Part shown: in pieces, positions 23,429-35,900 of the stretch
Layout: every line of letters starts with the position of its first letter
How positions within the stretch are numbered: position 1 is the first letter of the stretch
NCBI RefSeq assembly: GCF_001638985.1
Contig: NW_017265138.1
Coordinates: forward strand, 558,001 to 622,000
Direction of reading: 5' to 3'
Source: Phycomyces blakesleeanus NRRL 1555(-)
Lineage: Eukaryota; Mucoromycota; Mucoromycetes; Mucorales; Phycomycetaceae
Length of the DNA stretch: 64,000 nt
Program-made: the position numbers and the translations under genes
The notes under the pieces: generated by a model
What the model was told of the DNA's origin: nothing
What the model saw: the letters and a program-made list of their open reading frames with translations, nothing else
Databases searched by the model: none

Positions 23429-24574
23429 ATGATACCTTCCACTACAGTTGATGTGTGGGGGCCTTTGACTATGGCGCTGCTGGCCAGCATGACTCAAGCA
23501 CTCGGCATTTCACTCCAAAGACGCTCCCATCTGACCCATGCTCATTTCGAAACTGCCCTTTATCGACAACCCATGTGGGTAATAGGCTTTCTAGTCTACA
23601 CGATCAGTAACATTGTCGGGTCAACTTGCTCGATTGGATACCTCCCACTTGTTATTTTGGCTCCTATTGGTGCCATGGGTCTTGTTTTTAATGCCATTTT
23701 TGCACGTTGGGTTCTTGGTGAACCATTCAGTGCACGTACTATACAAGGTTTGTGCTGTCTATAGTTTATTTCTATATATATATTTTAAAAAAAATGAAAA
23801 TATATAGAAGCATTAAACACATAAAAAATATATACCCTTTGTGTACTTACTTTACAAAAAAAATATTATGTAGGAACCACGTTGATTGTGCTGGGTGCAA
23901 TGCTCGTGGCAGGATTTGGAGTAGTCCCCGAGCCAAGCCATACTCTTCAAGATCTGATTACACTATACAAGCGACCTGCGTTTATATTCTATTTCGCCGT
24001 AATTGAATTATTGACTTGTTTGGGACTATTGGGAACTCATATTGTGGAGTATGGAATGAACAGTGGCTATCAAGGAGGTATCTATAATCATCCTGACTTA
24101 AAGATGTGGTTGGGTATCAGGTAAGAAAAAAAAAGACCTTTCAAATATATATATATATATATAGTAGTTATCTGGGTATTATTATTATGGAGGTTTTTTT
24201 TTTTGGATCAAAATATTTTATTCTAGTAAATTAATTTGTTCAAATTTATATTATTATTTTCTTGCTTTGGTAGCTTTGGAGTACTTGGTGCAAATATCAG
24301 TAGCCAGGCCATGCTGTTTGCTAAGAGTGGATTAGAATTACTTATTCTGACAGTATTCCATGGAGAAAACCAATTTATATATCCTTTAACATGGGTATTA
24401 GTTGCTGCCCTTGTGTTTACTGCTGTTCTTCAGGTAAGAAAAAGACATTTATGTATTTCACTTGACAATTTTTTTATAATTTTTTCTTTTCATCATTTTA
24501 CTATTATTGGTATTGGCATTAATATTCTTATTCTTATTTTCTATATCTATAATTATAATTATTACCATTTTGCT

Positions 24575-24606
<32 letters not shown>

Positions 24607-24947
24607 ACTTTTAAACCATGAAAATCTTATAGCTGTATTACCTTAATCGGGGGGTCCAATTGTGCGATACGATTATCCTGGTCCCACTCAATTTCTGTTC
24701 ATTCAATGTCTCGTGCTTATTTAATTCCTTGGTGTATTACAACCAATGGGACCGTCTGTTCTGGTGGCAAGTCGTGGCTGTCTTGGTTGGAATTGCTATC
24801 CTAGTTTGTGGTGTACTGGTCATTTCATGGCAGCCTCTGGACCGTCGTCCCGATTACTCCGTCAAACCTACACATGAAGAAGACACTCAGCCCTGGAAAC
24901 GATCCAAAACCGATCCAGACGAGCGAACCACGCTTCTTCACTCCTAA
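23429..24947 (+). CDS. NIPA-type magnesium transporter (DUF803 family)
   Basis: Four exons, 23429-23747, 23874-24120, 24274-24433 and 24633-24947, joined in phase to 346 residues. About nine hydrophobic segments are visible. Family marks are ALLASMTQALGISLQRRSH at the N-terminus, the second-helix region WVIGFLVYTISNIVGS, PLVILAPIGAMGLVFNAIFARWVLGEPF, then GTTLIVLGAMLVAGFG, GVLGANISSQAMLFAKSG and a C-terminal VPLNFCSFNVSC..WWQVVAVLVGIAILVCGVLVIS. The soluble tail ends ERTTLLHS. NIPA proteins are membrane magnesium transporters of the drug/metabolite transporter fold; cation choice in fungi is inferred. The DERTTLL tail contains an acidic dileucine-like sorting signal that would fit endosome or vacuole trafficking. 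Confidence 0.88.
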
Positions 24948-25969
24948 AAGAAAATAATCAACAACCAAAAGTCGAGAAAGAATAAGAATTCCCCCCAAAA
25001 AAAAACCAAAAAAAAAAACCAAAATGAACAACAGTCTGAGTAAAAGCGAAAAAAAAGAGGAACAAGTAAAGAAGCAAAGGAAGAGACAAGTGGCCATTTA
25101 TTTATTTATTTTATTTTTATTTTTATTTTTTTTACCTTGACACCTTTATCTTTAACTCCATCTTCTTTTCTTCTTCTTGATCTACCCTATCTCTCTCTCT
25201 CTATATATATATATATATTGTGTACCTTTCCCCTCTCTTCTCCTCCCTCCTCATCTCCTTCCATTTTTCTCTTCACTTCACACTATCTTTCTCTATACCC
25301 CCCTTTTATCCACAAACCTAGTAACCAAGCCAACCAACCAACCAACCAACCGACCGACCAACCAAGCAATCAATCAATCAATCAATCAATCAATTTCTAC
25401 ACTGCTTCTTTTTTTTTTTACATAAAAAAAAGAAGAATCTTGCCTCCTTACTCTTCACTTTGTAAATACAACAAATCTATATTATTATTTTTTATTTTTT
25501 TTCTTTTATTTTTTATTTTATTTTTTATTTTTTGTTTGATATTTAAATCTATAAATTTATATAATATAATATAAATTATACAAACAGCATAAAGAAGTAC
25601 AATAAGGAAGAATAAAAGAATAAAAGAAAAAGAAAAAGAAGTCTAATTGGGATAAGAATATAAATAAATAAATATATTTTTTCTATAAAAAGAAAGAAAG
25701 AGATAATTTGGAATGATAATTTAATATAATATAATATAATATAATAATAGTGTAGTGTAATGTCGTGTAGTGTAGTATAGATTGGTTAATGGGGTTTGCT
25801 GGTGAATGGGATTTTGGTGAATAAAAATAAAATAAAATAAAATAAAAATATATATGAAAGTGAAAAGAATATTTATAATATATTAAATAATGGGGATGTA
25901 TGTAGTGTAGTGTAGTGTATAGTGTATAGTGGTAGGCGAAGAGATAGAGAAAGAGATAGAGGAATTGAA
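24948..25969. other. Low-complexity intergenic DNA, no gene seen
   Basis: Holds a CT-rich stretch (25137-25300), AACCAACC/AATCAATC tetranucleotide repeats (25330-25392), T-rich runs, TATAA and GTGTAGTGTAG repeats. ORFs here simply translate these repeats. Confidence 0.65.
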
Positions 25970-26368
25970 TTATTGGGATAGGCGGGGAGTGGTAGCCCAC
26001 CAGTTCTCGGCCCGCTCAGCAGGCTTTTGAGTGGATGATGAGATGGTGGCCGCCAGCGGCATTTCATCTGTCCAGGTTGTATTGAGCCACGTTCTCTTTG
26101 GTTTCCGAATCAGGTCCGTCAGTGCATTTATCGCGTGGGACAGACTTCGTTTGGAAGGCACTTTTGGTACTTTTTCGACTGGCAATGGTTCGTAAGCCGA
26201 TCTTCGTTTCTTGGGCGGTTCTGAATGAGTGCGTTTGGGAGAGTGTGGTGGTCTGGCCTGTGTGTAAGATACAGATTTCGTTTGACGGAGAGATGTTGTT
26301 GTTGTTGTTGTTGTAGTAGTAGTAAGGTTGTGAGGAATGTCCATGTCTAGGCGCGTAAGATTGGACAT
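25970..26368 (-). CDS. Small basic protein of unknown function
   Basis: An intronless minus-strand ORF of 132 residues (MSNLTRLDMD...TTPRLSQ). It has a ten-residue Thr run (about 17-26), a basic patch with two nuclear-signal-like clusters (SPKRTHSEPPKKRRSA), a helix-prone SLSHAINALTDLIRKPKRTW, and Trp-rich NTTW, ENWW. Base composition is clearly richer in GC than its flanks, and a consensus TATA lies upstream, so it is probably a real gene. No family is recognised. Confidence 0.6.
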   Translation of the reverse strand: MSNLTRLDMDIPHNLTTTTTTTTTTSLRQTKSVSYTQARPPHSPKRTHSEPPKKRRSAYEPLPVEKVPKVPSKRSLSHAINALTDLIRKPKRTWLNTTWTDEMPLAATISSSTQKPAERAENWWATTPRLSQ

Positions 26369-26642
26369 TTTTGTTTTAAAAGGAAAAAATTGATTTGGTG
26401 GTGTGGATTATTGCTGATAGTCAAAAGGAAAGGAATCTAATCAAGACGATAATGCGTATGATACGATAAAGAAGTGTTGATTGTTGAAAGAGGTTGAAAA
26501 GGAATGGAGTGGAGATTTTGTGATATCTTTTTTTTTTCTTTTTTGGTGGTTTGAAAGAAAGTTGTTTATGAACGAAAGAAGAAGATGTTGAGAAAATAAT
26601 TTAAAAAATGAAGTATAATGTGGTTTGTGACAAGGGACCTCT

Positions 26643-26650
26643 TATTTATA
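26643..26650 (-). promoter_or_regulatory. TATA box upstream of the small basic protein
   Basis: On the minus strand the sequence reads CCGCCTATAAATAAGAGG, a consensus TATA about 275 bp upstream of the start codon at 26368, implying a long 5' leader or a 5' UTR intron. Confidence 0.45.
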
Positions 26651-27260
26651 GGCGGTTACCCACGCAAAAGGGCTCAACTTTCACAAAAGTCGGGCACATC
26701 TCAAATGAAACTCATCGGGTCTCGCCCTTTCCAAAGCACCACCAAAAGGGATCATCTCCACAGAAGAATATAAATAGATCTTTATAATACCTTGTATATA
26801 AATCTAAAAAAGAAAATGCTGTGGGTCTTGATGGGCATTGAATGGGTTTTTGTGTATAATATTATTTAGAATTATATATATATATAAAAAAATTCTAGGC
26901 TATAGAAAAAATAAAATAAAGTCTGATAGGTTTAAATCTCCTCTCAAAGTGATGACGAAACCATATTTTGCAGCAACATTACAGAGGCACCACCGTAACC
27001 CCTTCTGAATTTCAATTTCCAATGAAATAAAGGAGAAGAAAAAAAAAAGTTATAATAAAAATAAAATTCTACTTTGTGTATTTTAGGGAGAAATAAGAAG
27101 CCTAAAAATACAAATACAAATACAAATTCAAATAGTTTGTATTATGCTTTTGGGTGTAAAGTGGCAATGAGACCTACAATGGGCTACACAACAGGGCTCT
27201 TCTTTATTGTCATTTAATTAATTGGATTAAATGAATATCAAGAAATACCTTTATTTGCTT

Positions 27261-27430
27261 CAATTGAATTGAATTGAATTGAATTGAATTGAATTGAATT
27301 GAATTGAATTGAATTGAATTGGTTTCAATTGATTTCAATTCAATTAAATCAATTATATTCTATACAGCCTAACTCTATTCAATTCAATTCAATTCAATTC
27401 AATTCAATTCAATTCAATTCAATTCAATTG
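27261..27430. repeat. (TTGAA)n and (TTCAA)n pentanucleotide repeats forming a foldback
   Basis: About a dozen TTGAA units (27261-27321) are followed by a 55-bp spacer and about ten complementary TTCAA units (27377-27429). The two arrays can pair into a long stem. The spacer contains degenerate units of both types. Confidence 0.9.
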
Positions 27431-28317
27431 TATTGTATTGTATTTAGTTCTAGTTAACCTTGATCTTGCACCATAAAACGACAATCACCGAATATATATT
27501 ATATTATATTATATTAAATTAAATTAATTCAACAATCAATCAATCAACAAATATAAAAAAAAACCTTTTATTTATTTATTCATTTATTATAAAACTAATT
27601 AAATCACAAGCCAAACTCATTATATATTATTTATTTAATATTAAAATATATATATGGTGTATAATACAATACAATACAATACATAGAGAAATAAGATAGA
27701 TAGATCATAGTCACCCACCCCTTTGTTTTCATTTATATGCAGTGTTGTTGGAAATAGACTGTGGCTACAAAAAAATAAATAGCAATAATAATAAAGTATA
27801 TTTTGTATGTAATTTATATACATTTTATATACATTTTATATACCTTATATATATATATGTGCATATATATTTATATATACTTTTTTTTTAATAATACAAT
27901 GATTATGTAGCCCTTTTCTATATAGATGACATCGACAACCTTTATATTTTATATTTTACTTTATTTATCACGCGTATCTCTTTACACTCCTTTAACTATC
28001 AAAAAATAAAATAAAAAGAAAAACCCCCTTTCTTGTTTCGTACATCTCTTTTCCCTCTTACAACCCCCTTTCACCTGAGAACAAGAATAATCATCAAATT
28101 CTTATAATATATCAATATATTTAAACAACCAGAACACGCTCTTATTATTATTATTTTATTATTTTTTAATATTGAATGTGTATCGATATACAAAAGTATA
28201 TAATATAAATATTTAAATATATTTATTTATTTATTTTATTATACAAGCATTTTGTTCGCCTACGTCTACGCACACACTCAAACACGTACTCGCACACCCA
28301 TACAGAAAGAATATCAA

Positions 28318-29758
28318 ATGACTAGATCTAAATCAACCTGCAGAAAGAAGCTCCATTCAGCACTTTCTAATCAATCTTTACATCATCTAATGGACCCTGA
28401 TCTCGATTACCCTGAAACCATTAGACACAAACCATATTCGTTTTTAGCAAGAAAATCCAAGAATGTTTCACAACGGGCTACCGACCATTTGTTTTACCAG
28501 AGTCCAAAAAACCCACTTGCAACAACAGATATGGAGGTAAAATATAATATAATCTAATCTAATTTTTTTTTTGTTTTTTTTGTTTGTTTTTGGTATATAT
28601 TTTGCTCAACTTGCCAGTTTATTTAGTACCTCTTTAACTATGCAAATTTTCAACTCCTCCCAGAAGAAAGCAAAATCGAACTCGTCCAACTTTTGCCAAG
28701 CGTAGACATATCAGATCAACCGGATATCATGGATATCAATCCCTCGTTTTTCACGAGAACAGGAAATCCTGTTTTCTGGAGTGTACTTGACGAATGGCAG
28801 GCGATAATTGGAACTGAAAACAAACGGGAGAATATCAATCCCATCGAAGGACCGACCATAGGAGTCGGAAGTGAAGTTGCGTTAGGAGGATCTGAAGTGG
28901 TAGTAGGAGCGAGTGGAGTGACTGTAGGTGGAGTAAGAGTAGGAGGAGGAGTAGCTCCAGAGTACAAGGTAAGCGTTTATATATATATTTCTCTTGGAAA
29001 AATCATTATGTTTGATTTACACTTATATTCTTTCTTTTCTGTTCTTGCTCCTAATTATCTTACATAAACAAGGAAGAGGTATTTGAGCAACAATGGACTG
29101 AAATCCAAGAGAAAGACAAGCCTATCAATGTCGCAGGGTAAAATAATTACACAAATAATCTATCTATCAAAAGTATCTTTTACTAAATAACTATATTTTT
29201 TTTCTTATCTTTATAATTTGTTTATTTTGTATTTGCATTAATGGCTTTATATATAAAAGGGATTCAAAGGCAATCACTTTAAAAGACATGTGTCGCAAAG
29301 GTCTGATTCGCAAAAATGATAAACTCATTTATAAGCGCAATTTCAGTGCTTGTAAGGTGATTGTCTCAAAATCAATGAAGGTAAAGAAAAAAAAATACTA
29401 ATAATACCAATTAAAGAAAAATATTCTTTTTCATTCGATTCCTATTCGGCTGCTGTCATTATCGTTCTTTATTCTTAAACAGTAACTTTAACAATGATAT
29501 TTCTGCTACTGTTACTGTTTTTAGGTTGTAGAGGCAACAGGCGACACAGGCATATCGATCGAATTGGACGGCCAACACTTTAAAGATTTTGAAACCCCTA
29601 CAGCATTAGAGACAAAAATCCTCGATGAAAATGGTGAGGTGTCCAAAGACAGGCGGCCAAATGGAAACGCATTCAAGAGCATCCGACTCTTTAGAGACGG
29701 CAATGACCTGGGTCGTTTGTTTGATATCCGTAAGGATGGTTTTGGTGATTCAGCTTAA
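28318..29758 (+). CDS. DEUBAD (ASX homology) plus RAMA-like chromatin protein
   Basis: Five exons, 28318-28536, 28627-28968, 29073-29137, 29260-29380 and 29525-29758, joined in phase to 326 residues. Residues about 74-125 read YLFNYANFQLLPEES, IELVQLLPSVD and FFTRTGNPVFWSVLDEWQ. This is the pattern of the DEUBAD/ASX-homology domain, which in ASXL proteins and yeast relatives activates a BAP1-type deubiquitinase. Residues about 212-310 (ITLKDMCRKGLIRKNDKLIYKR, a central strand region, TPTALETKIL, NGNAFKSIRLF) resemble the RAMA module found beside methylases and in chromatin proteins. A role in histone H2A deubiquitination is inferred from the first domain. The start at 28318 opens with a basic stretch. 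The domain calls rest on pattern reading. Confidence 0.68.
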
Positions 29759-30326
29759 TGTAAGAAAGCAAATCAAAAAGCAAACCAGACAAACATACAC
29801 AAAAGCTTCTATTTCATTCCATTTTATCTCATTTCATTTCCAAATGTTCAATTTTATTCAATTCAATTATGCCTATTCTTGATTGTAATTAACAAAGCAG
29901 CAGCCTATTATTATTTTAGGCTGAAGAAATCTATTCATTTTTCTCTCTTTATATTTTATTTATATATATATATATATTACATTATCATACTCTTTTACCT
30001 TTAATAGAGAAAATAAAAACCAAATCTCACTCACTAATTCACTAACTTTATTCTGTTTCTATGGCATTGAAACTGATTAACTACCGATTTTTATGCTAAA
30101 AGAAAAATGTGTGTGTGTGACTCGGTACCTGACAAGTGGCTTTTGCAGACGTGACTTTGCAATCGGCATTTTAATTATTTTCAAAAAAAGCAAGACACTT
30201 TTTCTAACATTTTTATAATTTATTTTTTTTGACAGGAAATAAAAAAAAAGAGGCCAAAAGAAGAAGAAGAAACCAAAAAAAAAAATTAAAAAAAAACCTC
30301 AAACACGCATCGATTGATCCTTCTTC
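29759..30326. other. Intergenic, no gene seen
   Basis: AT-rich with TTCATTTCA repeats just after the DEUBAD gene and A-runs (30240-30300) before the UTP18 start codon. Confidence 0.55.
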
Positions 30327-32586
30327 ATGTCATCCACTCACAAAAAACTAAAGACCGAAACTGTCGAGCTGGTCAAGCAACCTGAAGAGAAAGATCTCGA
30401 GAGCTTCTTGTTCGGAAACACAGACGGTAGTCTCTGGGACAAGACAGGCAAAGAATTACAAGGAGACGACGACGCCAATAGCGAGAAAGATAATGACGAT
30501 GCAACCGAGACGGACGAGCAAGACCTCAATGAAGAGGTACAAAAAATTAATTCAATATATACACATATGTATATATAATTCCAAAAAATATTACTATTAT
30601 ATTAAATAATAATAATAATAATAATATATCTACAAATATATATATATATACACAAATATATTTGTAGCTCTTCTTTTTTGATGCCGGACCTGGATTTGTA
30701 GCTGAAGAGAATGAATCAACACCAATGGCATCCGATGTAGAAGACCAGAGTCAATCAGATAACGATTATTCGGACGATTCAGAAAGCGAAGAAGAGGAAG
30801 AAGAAGACTATAGCCAAAAATCTGCTTGGAAAGACGATGACGACGCTCGCTTGCAAATCTCTCTGCAGGGCTTGGGCCGACTTCGAAAATTGCGCAAAAC
30901 AGAGGATGAAGATCTTGTGAGTGGTGTTGAATACGAACGCCGATTACGCAAACAGTAAGTCAATCACCAAACTTCAAATCTTTAAATGTACACAATGGAG
31001 CAGAGGGGGTCTTTTCTTTTCTTTGAAAATAAATACAATAGAAAAGTAATAAAGAAATGGGAAAAAAAAGAAGAGTGTTATTGATAACGAATAAAGAGAT
31101 AAATAAATAAATAAATGAAAAAATAAATAAATGTACAGGTTCTCAAAGATCTATCCTCGTCCAGCATGGGCTACATTACCTTCTGAATCAAGGAAACGCA
31201 AGGCAACAGCCGTCATGTCAGACGATTCAGATGCAGAACATATCTCAGACGACGAGAAGCTGGATGATATTGATCGCTTAGATTTGTTGAAGAGCACCTA
31301 CGGTATTCTCGAGAAACGCGGCTCAAGTCATCTTCTTTCACCTCGTACCTTGGATGTCATGCGAATGAGTGACGCAAATCAAATGTCCCGTAGCAATGTG
31401 AGTATACATAATTAATGAAATAGGATACCAACCAAGTAACCAAGTAACCAAGCAATCAAGCAATCAAGCAAAAAAAATACGCACATTATATATTGTGGAA
31501 TAAGATATCAAGGATCTAAATTTGCAAAGAATATTATTTATTGACAAATTGTTTGTAATCTTTTTTTCTGTTTTTTTTGTAGGGTGAAGTGACCAATATT
31601 CAATTCCACCCTAATGCACAGGTCATGATGACTGCCAGTAAGGACAGAACCTTGAAGCTCTTCCAAATTGACGGCAAAACCAACCCCAAAATCCAGTCAG
31701 TCTACTTCAAAGGCACATCTATATACTCAGCCGCATTCCACCCCTCAGGCGATCAGATTGTGGTATCTGGTCGACACCCACACTATTATATTTATGACGT
31801 CCAGACAGGAACAGTAGACAGATGCCCAGGTATATGGGGCCGACCTGAGAAATCACTAGAGAACTTCTCTCTCAGTCCATGTGGACGGTACATTGCATTT
31901 TTGGGTACAAGTGGTACAATCATTCTAGTGAGCTTTTTGACAAAACAGTGGATGGCAAACCTCAAGATGAATGGTGTTGTTGAGAGTGTAGACTGGTCCG
32001 CAGATGGCAAGTACATCTTTGGTATCGGAAGTGAAGGAAGTGTCTATCAGTTCGACATTGGGCAGCGTCAATGCGTAAAACGATGGTTGGATGATGGTCA
32101 GATCGGAGCCACTTGTTTACGAGTCAGTCCAAACGAGAACTACTATGCTACTGGGTAAGTTTTGTATATTAAGAAGAAAAAAATAAATCAATTGTGTTTA
32201 TGGTCATTACAGAACAGACAGGAACTAACAATCAGGATAATTGTAGTTCAACATCAGGCATTGTGAATGTCTATGACCGCTCTGTACTTGATCCCAATGT
32301 CGGCAAGCCAAGACCCCTCAAGGCTATTGGAAATATCAGAACCAAGATTAACGAAATCAGATTCAACCACGATTCGCAGCTTATGGGAATTTCAAGTCGC
32401 AAGGCTCGTGATCAATTCAAAGTTGTTCATTTGCCTACATGCAGTGTTTATTCCAACTGGCCTACTGGCTCAACTCCATTAGGCCATGTATCTTCCTTTA
32501 ACTTTTCACCCAACAGTGATTACCTAGCCATCGGTAATACCAAGGGTCGTGTTCTTCTTTACGCACTCAAGGATTATGCACTTTAG
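30327..32586 (+). CDS. utp18: U3 snoRNP / SSU-processome WD40 protein Utp18
   Basis: Five exons, 30327-30536, 30668-30954, 31139-31397, 31583-32154 and 32247-32586, joined in phase to 555 residues, near yeast Utp18 (594). The N-terminal half is acidic and Lys-rich with ESFLFGNTDGSLW, LFFFDAGPG and SAWKDDDD, the conserved Utp18 blocks. The latter half is a WD propeller (NIQFHPNAQVMMTASKDRTLKLFQIDG, AAFHPSGDQIVVSGR, FSLSPCGRYIAFLG, VDWSADGKYIFGIGSEGSVYQFD, FNFSPNSDYLAIGNTKGRVLLYAL). Utp18 belongs to the UtpB module of the nucleolar small-subunit processome, needed for 18S rRNA maturation, and contacts the Mtr4 helicase through an arch-interaction motif in the N-terminal part in yeast; FDAGPGFV fits that position. 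Confidence 0.93.
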
Positions 32587-32951
32587 AAAACACTTGATCT
32601 TACCTATCACACATACACTCTCTCTATCTATCTATATATATATATAAATCATCATTTTTTTAAGAAAAAAAAAACAAAACAAAACAAACACCAATTCTCA
32701 ATTTTTCACACTTTTTTTTTGCATTTATATTAAAAATAAGTGTCTTTGTTTGAGACACAGTCATTTCCAAAAAAAAAAACAAAAAAAAAGTTTCGTTTTG
32801 TTTGATTTTATTCATGTTTTACGTTTTGTTTGATTTATTTGCTTGTTGGTGGGTAAGGGTTGAGATGAGTGTATTTAGTTGGAAGGAAAAGAAAGATACA
32901 GCTAAAGAAGTAAGTATTATTATTTAATATATATATATATATATCTTTTTC
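32587..32951. other. Convergent 3' region between utp18 and ufd2
   Basis: Two genes converge here. It holds (AT)n, A-runs and T-runs that would provide polyadenylation signals on both strands. No gene. Confidence 0.6.
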
Positions 32952-35900
32952 TTAGGCATCAGTATCCATCTTATTCTTTTCATCTTCTCGTTTCTGCTTT
33001 TGTTCTTCTTTCCAGCGTTGGATCTGTTCCTTTAGCTCGGTAGCTATTTCATATACATACAAATATTTAGATATATAAATACACATCTAATAACTAAAGT
33101 ATCTTATTATCATTTTTTTTTACCTGGCTGGACCATATCCATAGACAAAGGTGTTCTGTTAAAGGGATCTCGAGTATCGCCTAACAAATGAGCTCTGATC
33201 GTACTGCGATCCACAATCACACCCGAGGTTGGAAGTACGACTGGATCCTCCATCAATGTAAAGAACAAAGGATCCAGGTACTCATCTGGCACATCGCCCA
33301 ACTCCTCCTCTTCTTCTGCTCCACTGCGTACAGCCTCCTCAACCTTGCGCACAATTAACTCAAGTGCGGCAATATCGTCTGTCTGTTTTAATCCGTGCTT
33401 CAATAGGATCGAGGCTGCCTTTGAGAAATACTCTTTACGATACGATCGTCCGTCACGTGCAATAGCCTCAATAAATGTTTGGCTATTCAGATTGAGGTAG
33501 ATGTCGATGATTTGAGACAAAAGAGCGCGAGGTTCAAAATGATACTTTTTACGGTTCTTAACCTAAAATATTAATTAACCAAAAAGAAAAAAAAAGTGAG
33601 AGGGGAAAAATTAGCAATAATTAATTAACATGGATTAGATATATACATAACAACATAACAACATTACTATATTTTCTTATGTTTGTGTTTAAGGGGGTGG
33701 TAGTAATGGTGGTGTAGTAACTTACATTGAGTCCAGTGCATTTGGGACCAACTAGTTGAGAAAGGTTATAGTCCAACATTGCTGCCAGACGATCGACAAT
33801 CTCATTGACCAAAAAGGGCTCAACCACCTCAGCTGTCAAATAAGTCAACATGTTGACTGTCTCGTTACCCAACGAAACGTATGACTGAGCCTGTCGTTCC
33901 AGTGATCTGAACTGGCCCTCGCGTTCTTGTCTTTGTTGCTATGTTCCCAAAAAAAATAGATGAATGTTAATACATACATACATACATTTAATTAATATTC
34001 TATACACGTTTTTTCTTCTTACATCGGGTTGTGCATCCCAGGTGGCACTATCTTCCATTTCTGTTTGAATCTGATGAATTTCTGCCAACTTGCTCAAACT
34101 TTCATCAAGCAAATATGTCACATCGCTCATCAACATGTTGACAAAACGTGTGAAAACATCTGTATTTCTAATCAAAAGATATATAAAATTTGATATTAAA
34201 AGATACAAAATAAAACAGGTATGTTTGTCTTTTTTATATATAGCTTCTCCTTTATCTTATTATTTATTTTTACCTGCTTTCTTCTCTCAACTTGGCACGA
34301 TGAGCAGGATGGCTCCAGATGGTCTTCATTACATGACTAATATTGTATCTAATGTTGAACTTGTCATAAAACTGCGAACTTGCTCCTGTCTGTTCCACCT
34401 CTATAAAAAACGATAATAATGATAATAATAATTGATTATTATTAATATACACACATATATATATATACACTTCCCCAAAAACAAAAAAAAAAAATTAAAA
34501 TATTTTGTATCTTTACCAACATAGAATGTCATGAGAGATGGGACAAGGTGCTCTAGAGCCAATGGGTGTGAATTTAACATGGCTTCGAGTTCTCCAGGCA
34601 CTCCCTTGGCAATAGGATATGTATAGAAGAACAAGATCTGGAAAGTGTATATAATATATATAAATCTCTTCTTTTTCTTCTTCTTTGATTAATTATCAAA
34701 AATATATATAAAAATTTACCTCTACAAACTTGGCTTTCAGGTAAGGATTCTTGATATACTTTGTGTTTCTTAAGAATGTAATGATAAATGTAACCAACTC
34801 CGTCTGAGGGTTCATCTTAATCACTTGGGTATCATATCCAAACCTTGAACAATGTCAAATATTAGTTAAAAAAAACCCCCAACTTTACTTATTTATTTCT
34901 ACTTTAAACATCTATATATATATATATCGTGTGTGTGTAATATAATCGTATTTACTTACTTTCCAACAAAAATAAAGAATTCTACAATATCTTCCACAAT
35001 CCATTCTGGCAACATGGAAAATGTATCAGGAATATCCTTTGGAAGAGGTAGCTTGATTGGGTTCCATGGGTGCTGATGTACAGGATCTACCATACGAACC
35101 ATCCAAGCCATAACCAGGTTGTAGAAGCGCATAGTTTGAGTCAAGAATTCAGGATCAAGTACCATTGATTCATAAGCAAGCTTGTGCATTGTCATTGTTT
35201 CCAAGTTTGCCTATAATTATCATTATTATTTTATAAATAATCAAATGAATAAATTGTTCAAAATATTTAATTTTGTGTGCATTCCTTGTAAATACTGTGT
35301 ACTATTTTTTGTTTTTTTTTGTTACCTTGAGTCTCTTTGCAACAAAGTCTTGCATTACACGTTGGGTGTTCTACAGAAATAAAGAAAAAAGAATGATCAC
35401 ATAACGTGAGTTAATAAAATGACCATGTACATCAAAGTAATCATTTCTTGATCGATATAAATGTGTATATGTACGTTTGTCAAACGAACAGCATCTTGCT
35501 GAGCTCTTTCGTGATGCTTTTTGGCCTCATTGTATTCTCTAATCAATTCATTATAGTTCACAAGAGATCGAATGGGTCCGTAGTGCATAGCTGCCAAGGT
35601 GATGTAAAAGGCCTCGGTAATGAAGTTGTGGGCTGGTTTCCAACATTTTGATCAACAAACCTGTCCAGCTTATTTTTCATTCTACACTTACATTTATTCG
35701 GGATGGCAGCATTGTAGTAAGCATCCGACTGCTCCTCGGTAGCATTGATTTTTGTGTCTTCTTTAATATCAATTCGTTTGCTGGTACGGAAATATGATGT
35801 ATCAATTTTATCAACCTATTAAAAAAAAGAAACAATTTCAATAAGAATAAAAGTAAAATAACATTCTCTTTTTCTTTCGATATAATTATATATGTATATA

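Larger units (their letters stand above)
26369..28317. other. 2-kb intergenic region with pentanucleotide foldback
   Basis: Promoter of the minus-strand gene at its left end, then AT-rich DNA with the (TTGAA)n/(TTCAA)n pair listed separately, TATAT and AATAC repeats, and CA-rich sequence before the next gene. No gene seen. Confidence 0.6.

Noticed and set aside
25137..25574. 145-codon ORF rich in Leu/Ser/Phe/Pro
   Set aside because: Translation of CT-, AACC- and AATC-type simple repeats; no coding character.
27261..27430. CRISPR-like array
   Set aside because: These are simple pentanucleotide repeats without spacers, and the genome is fungal.
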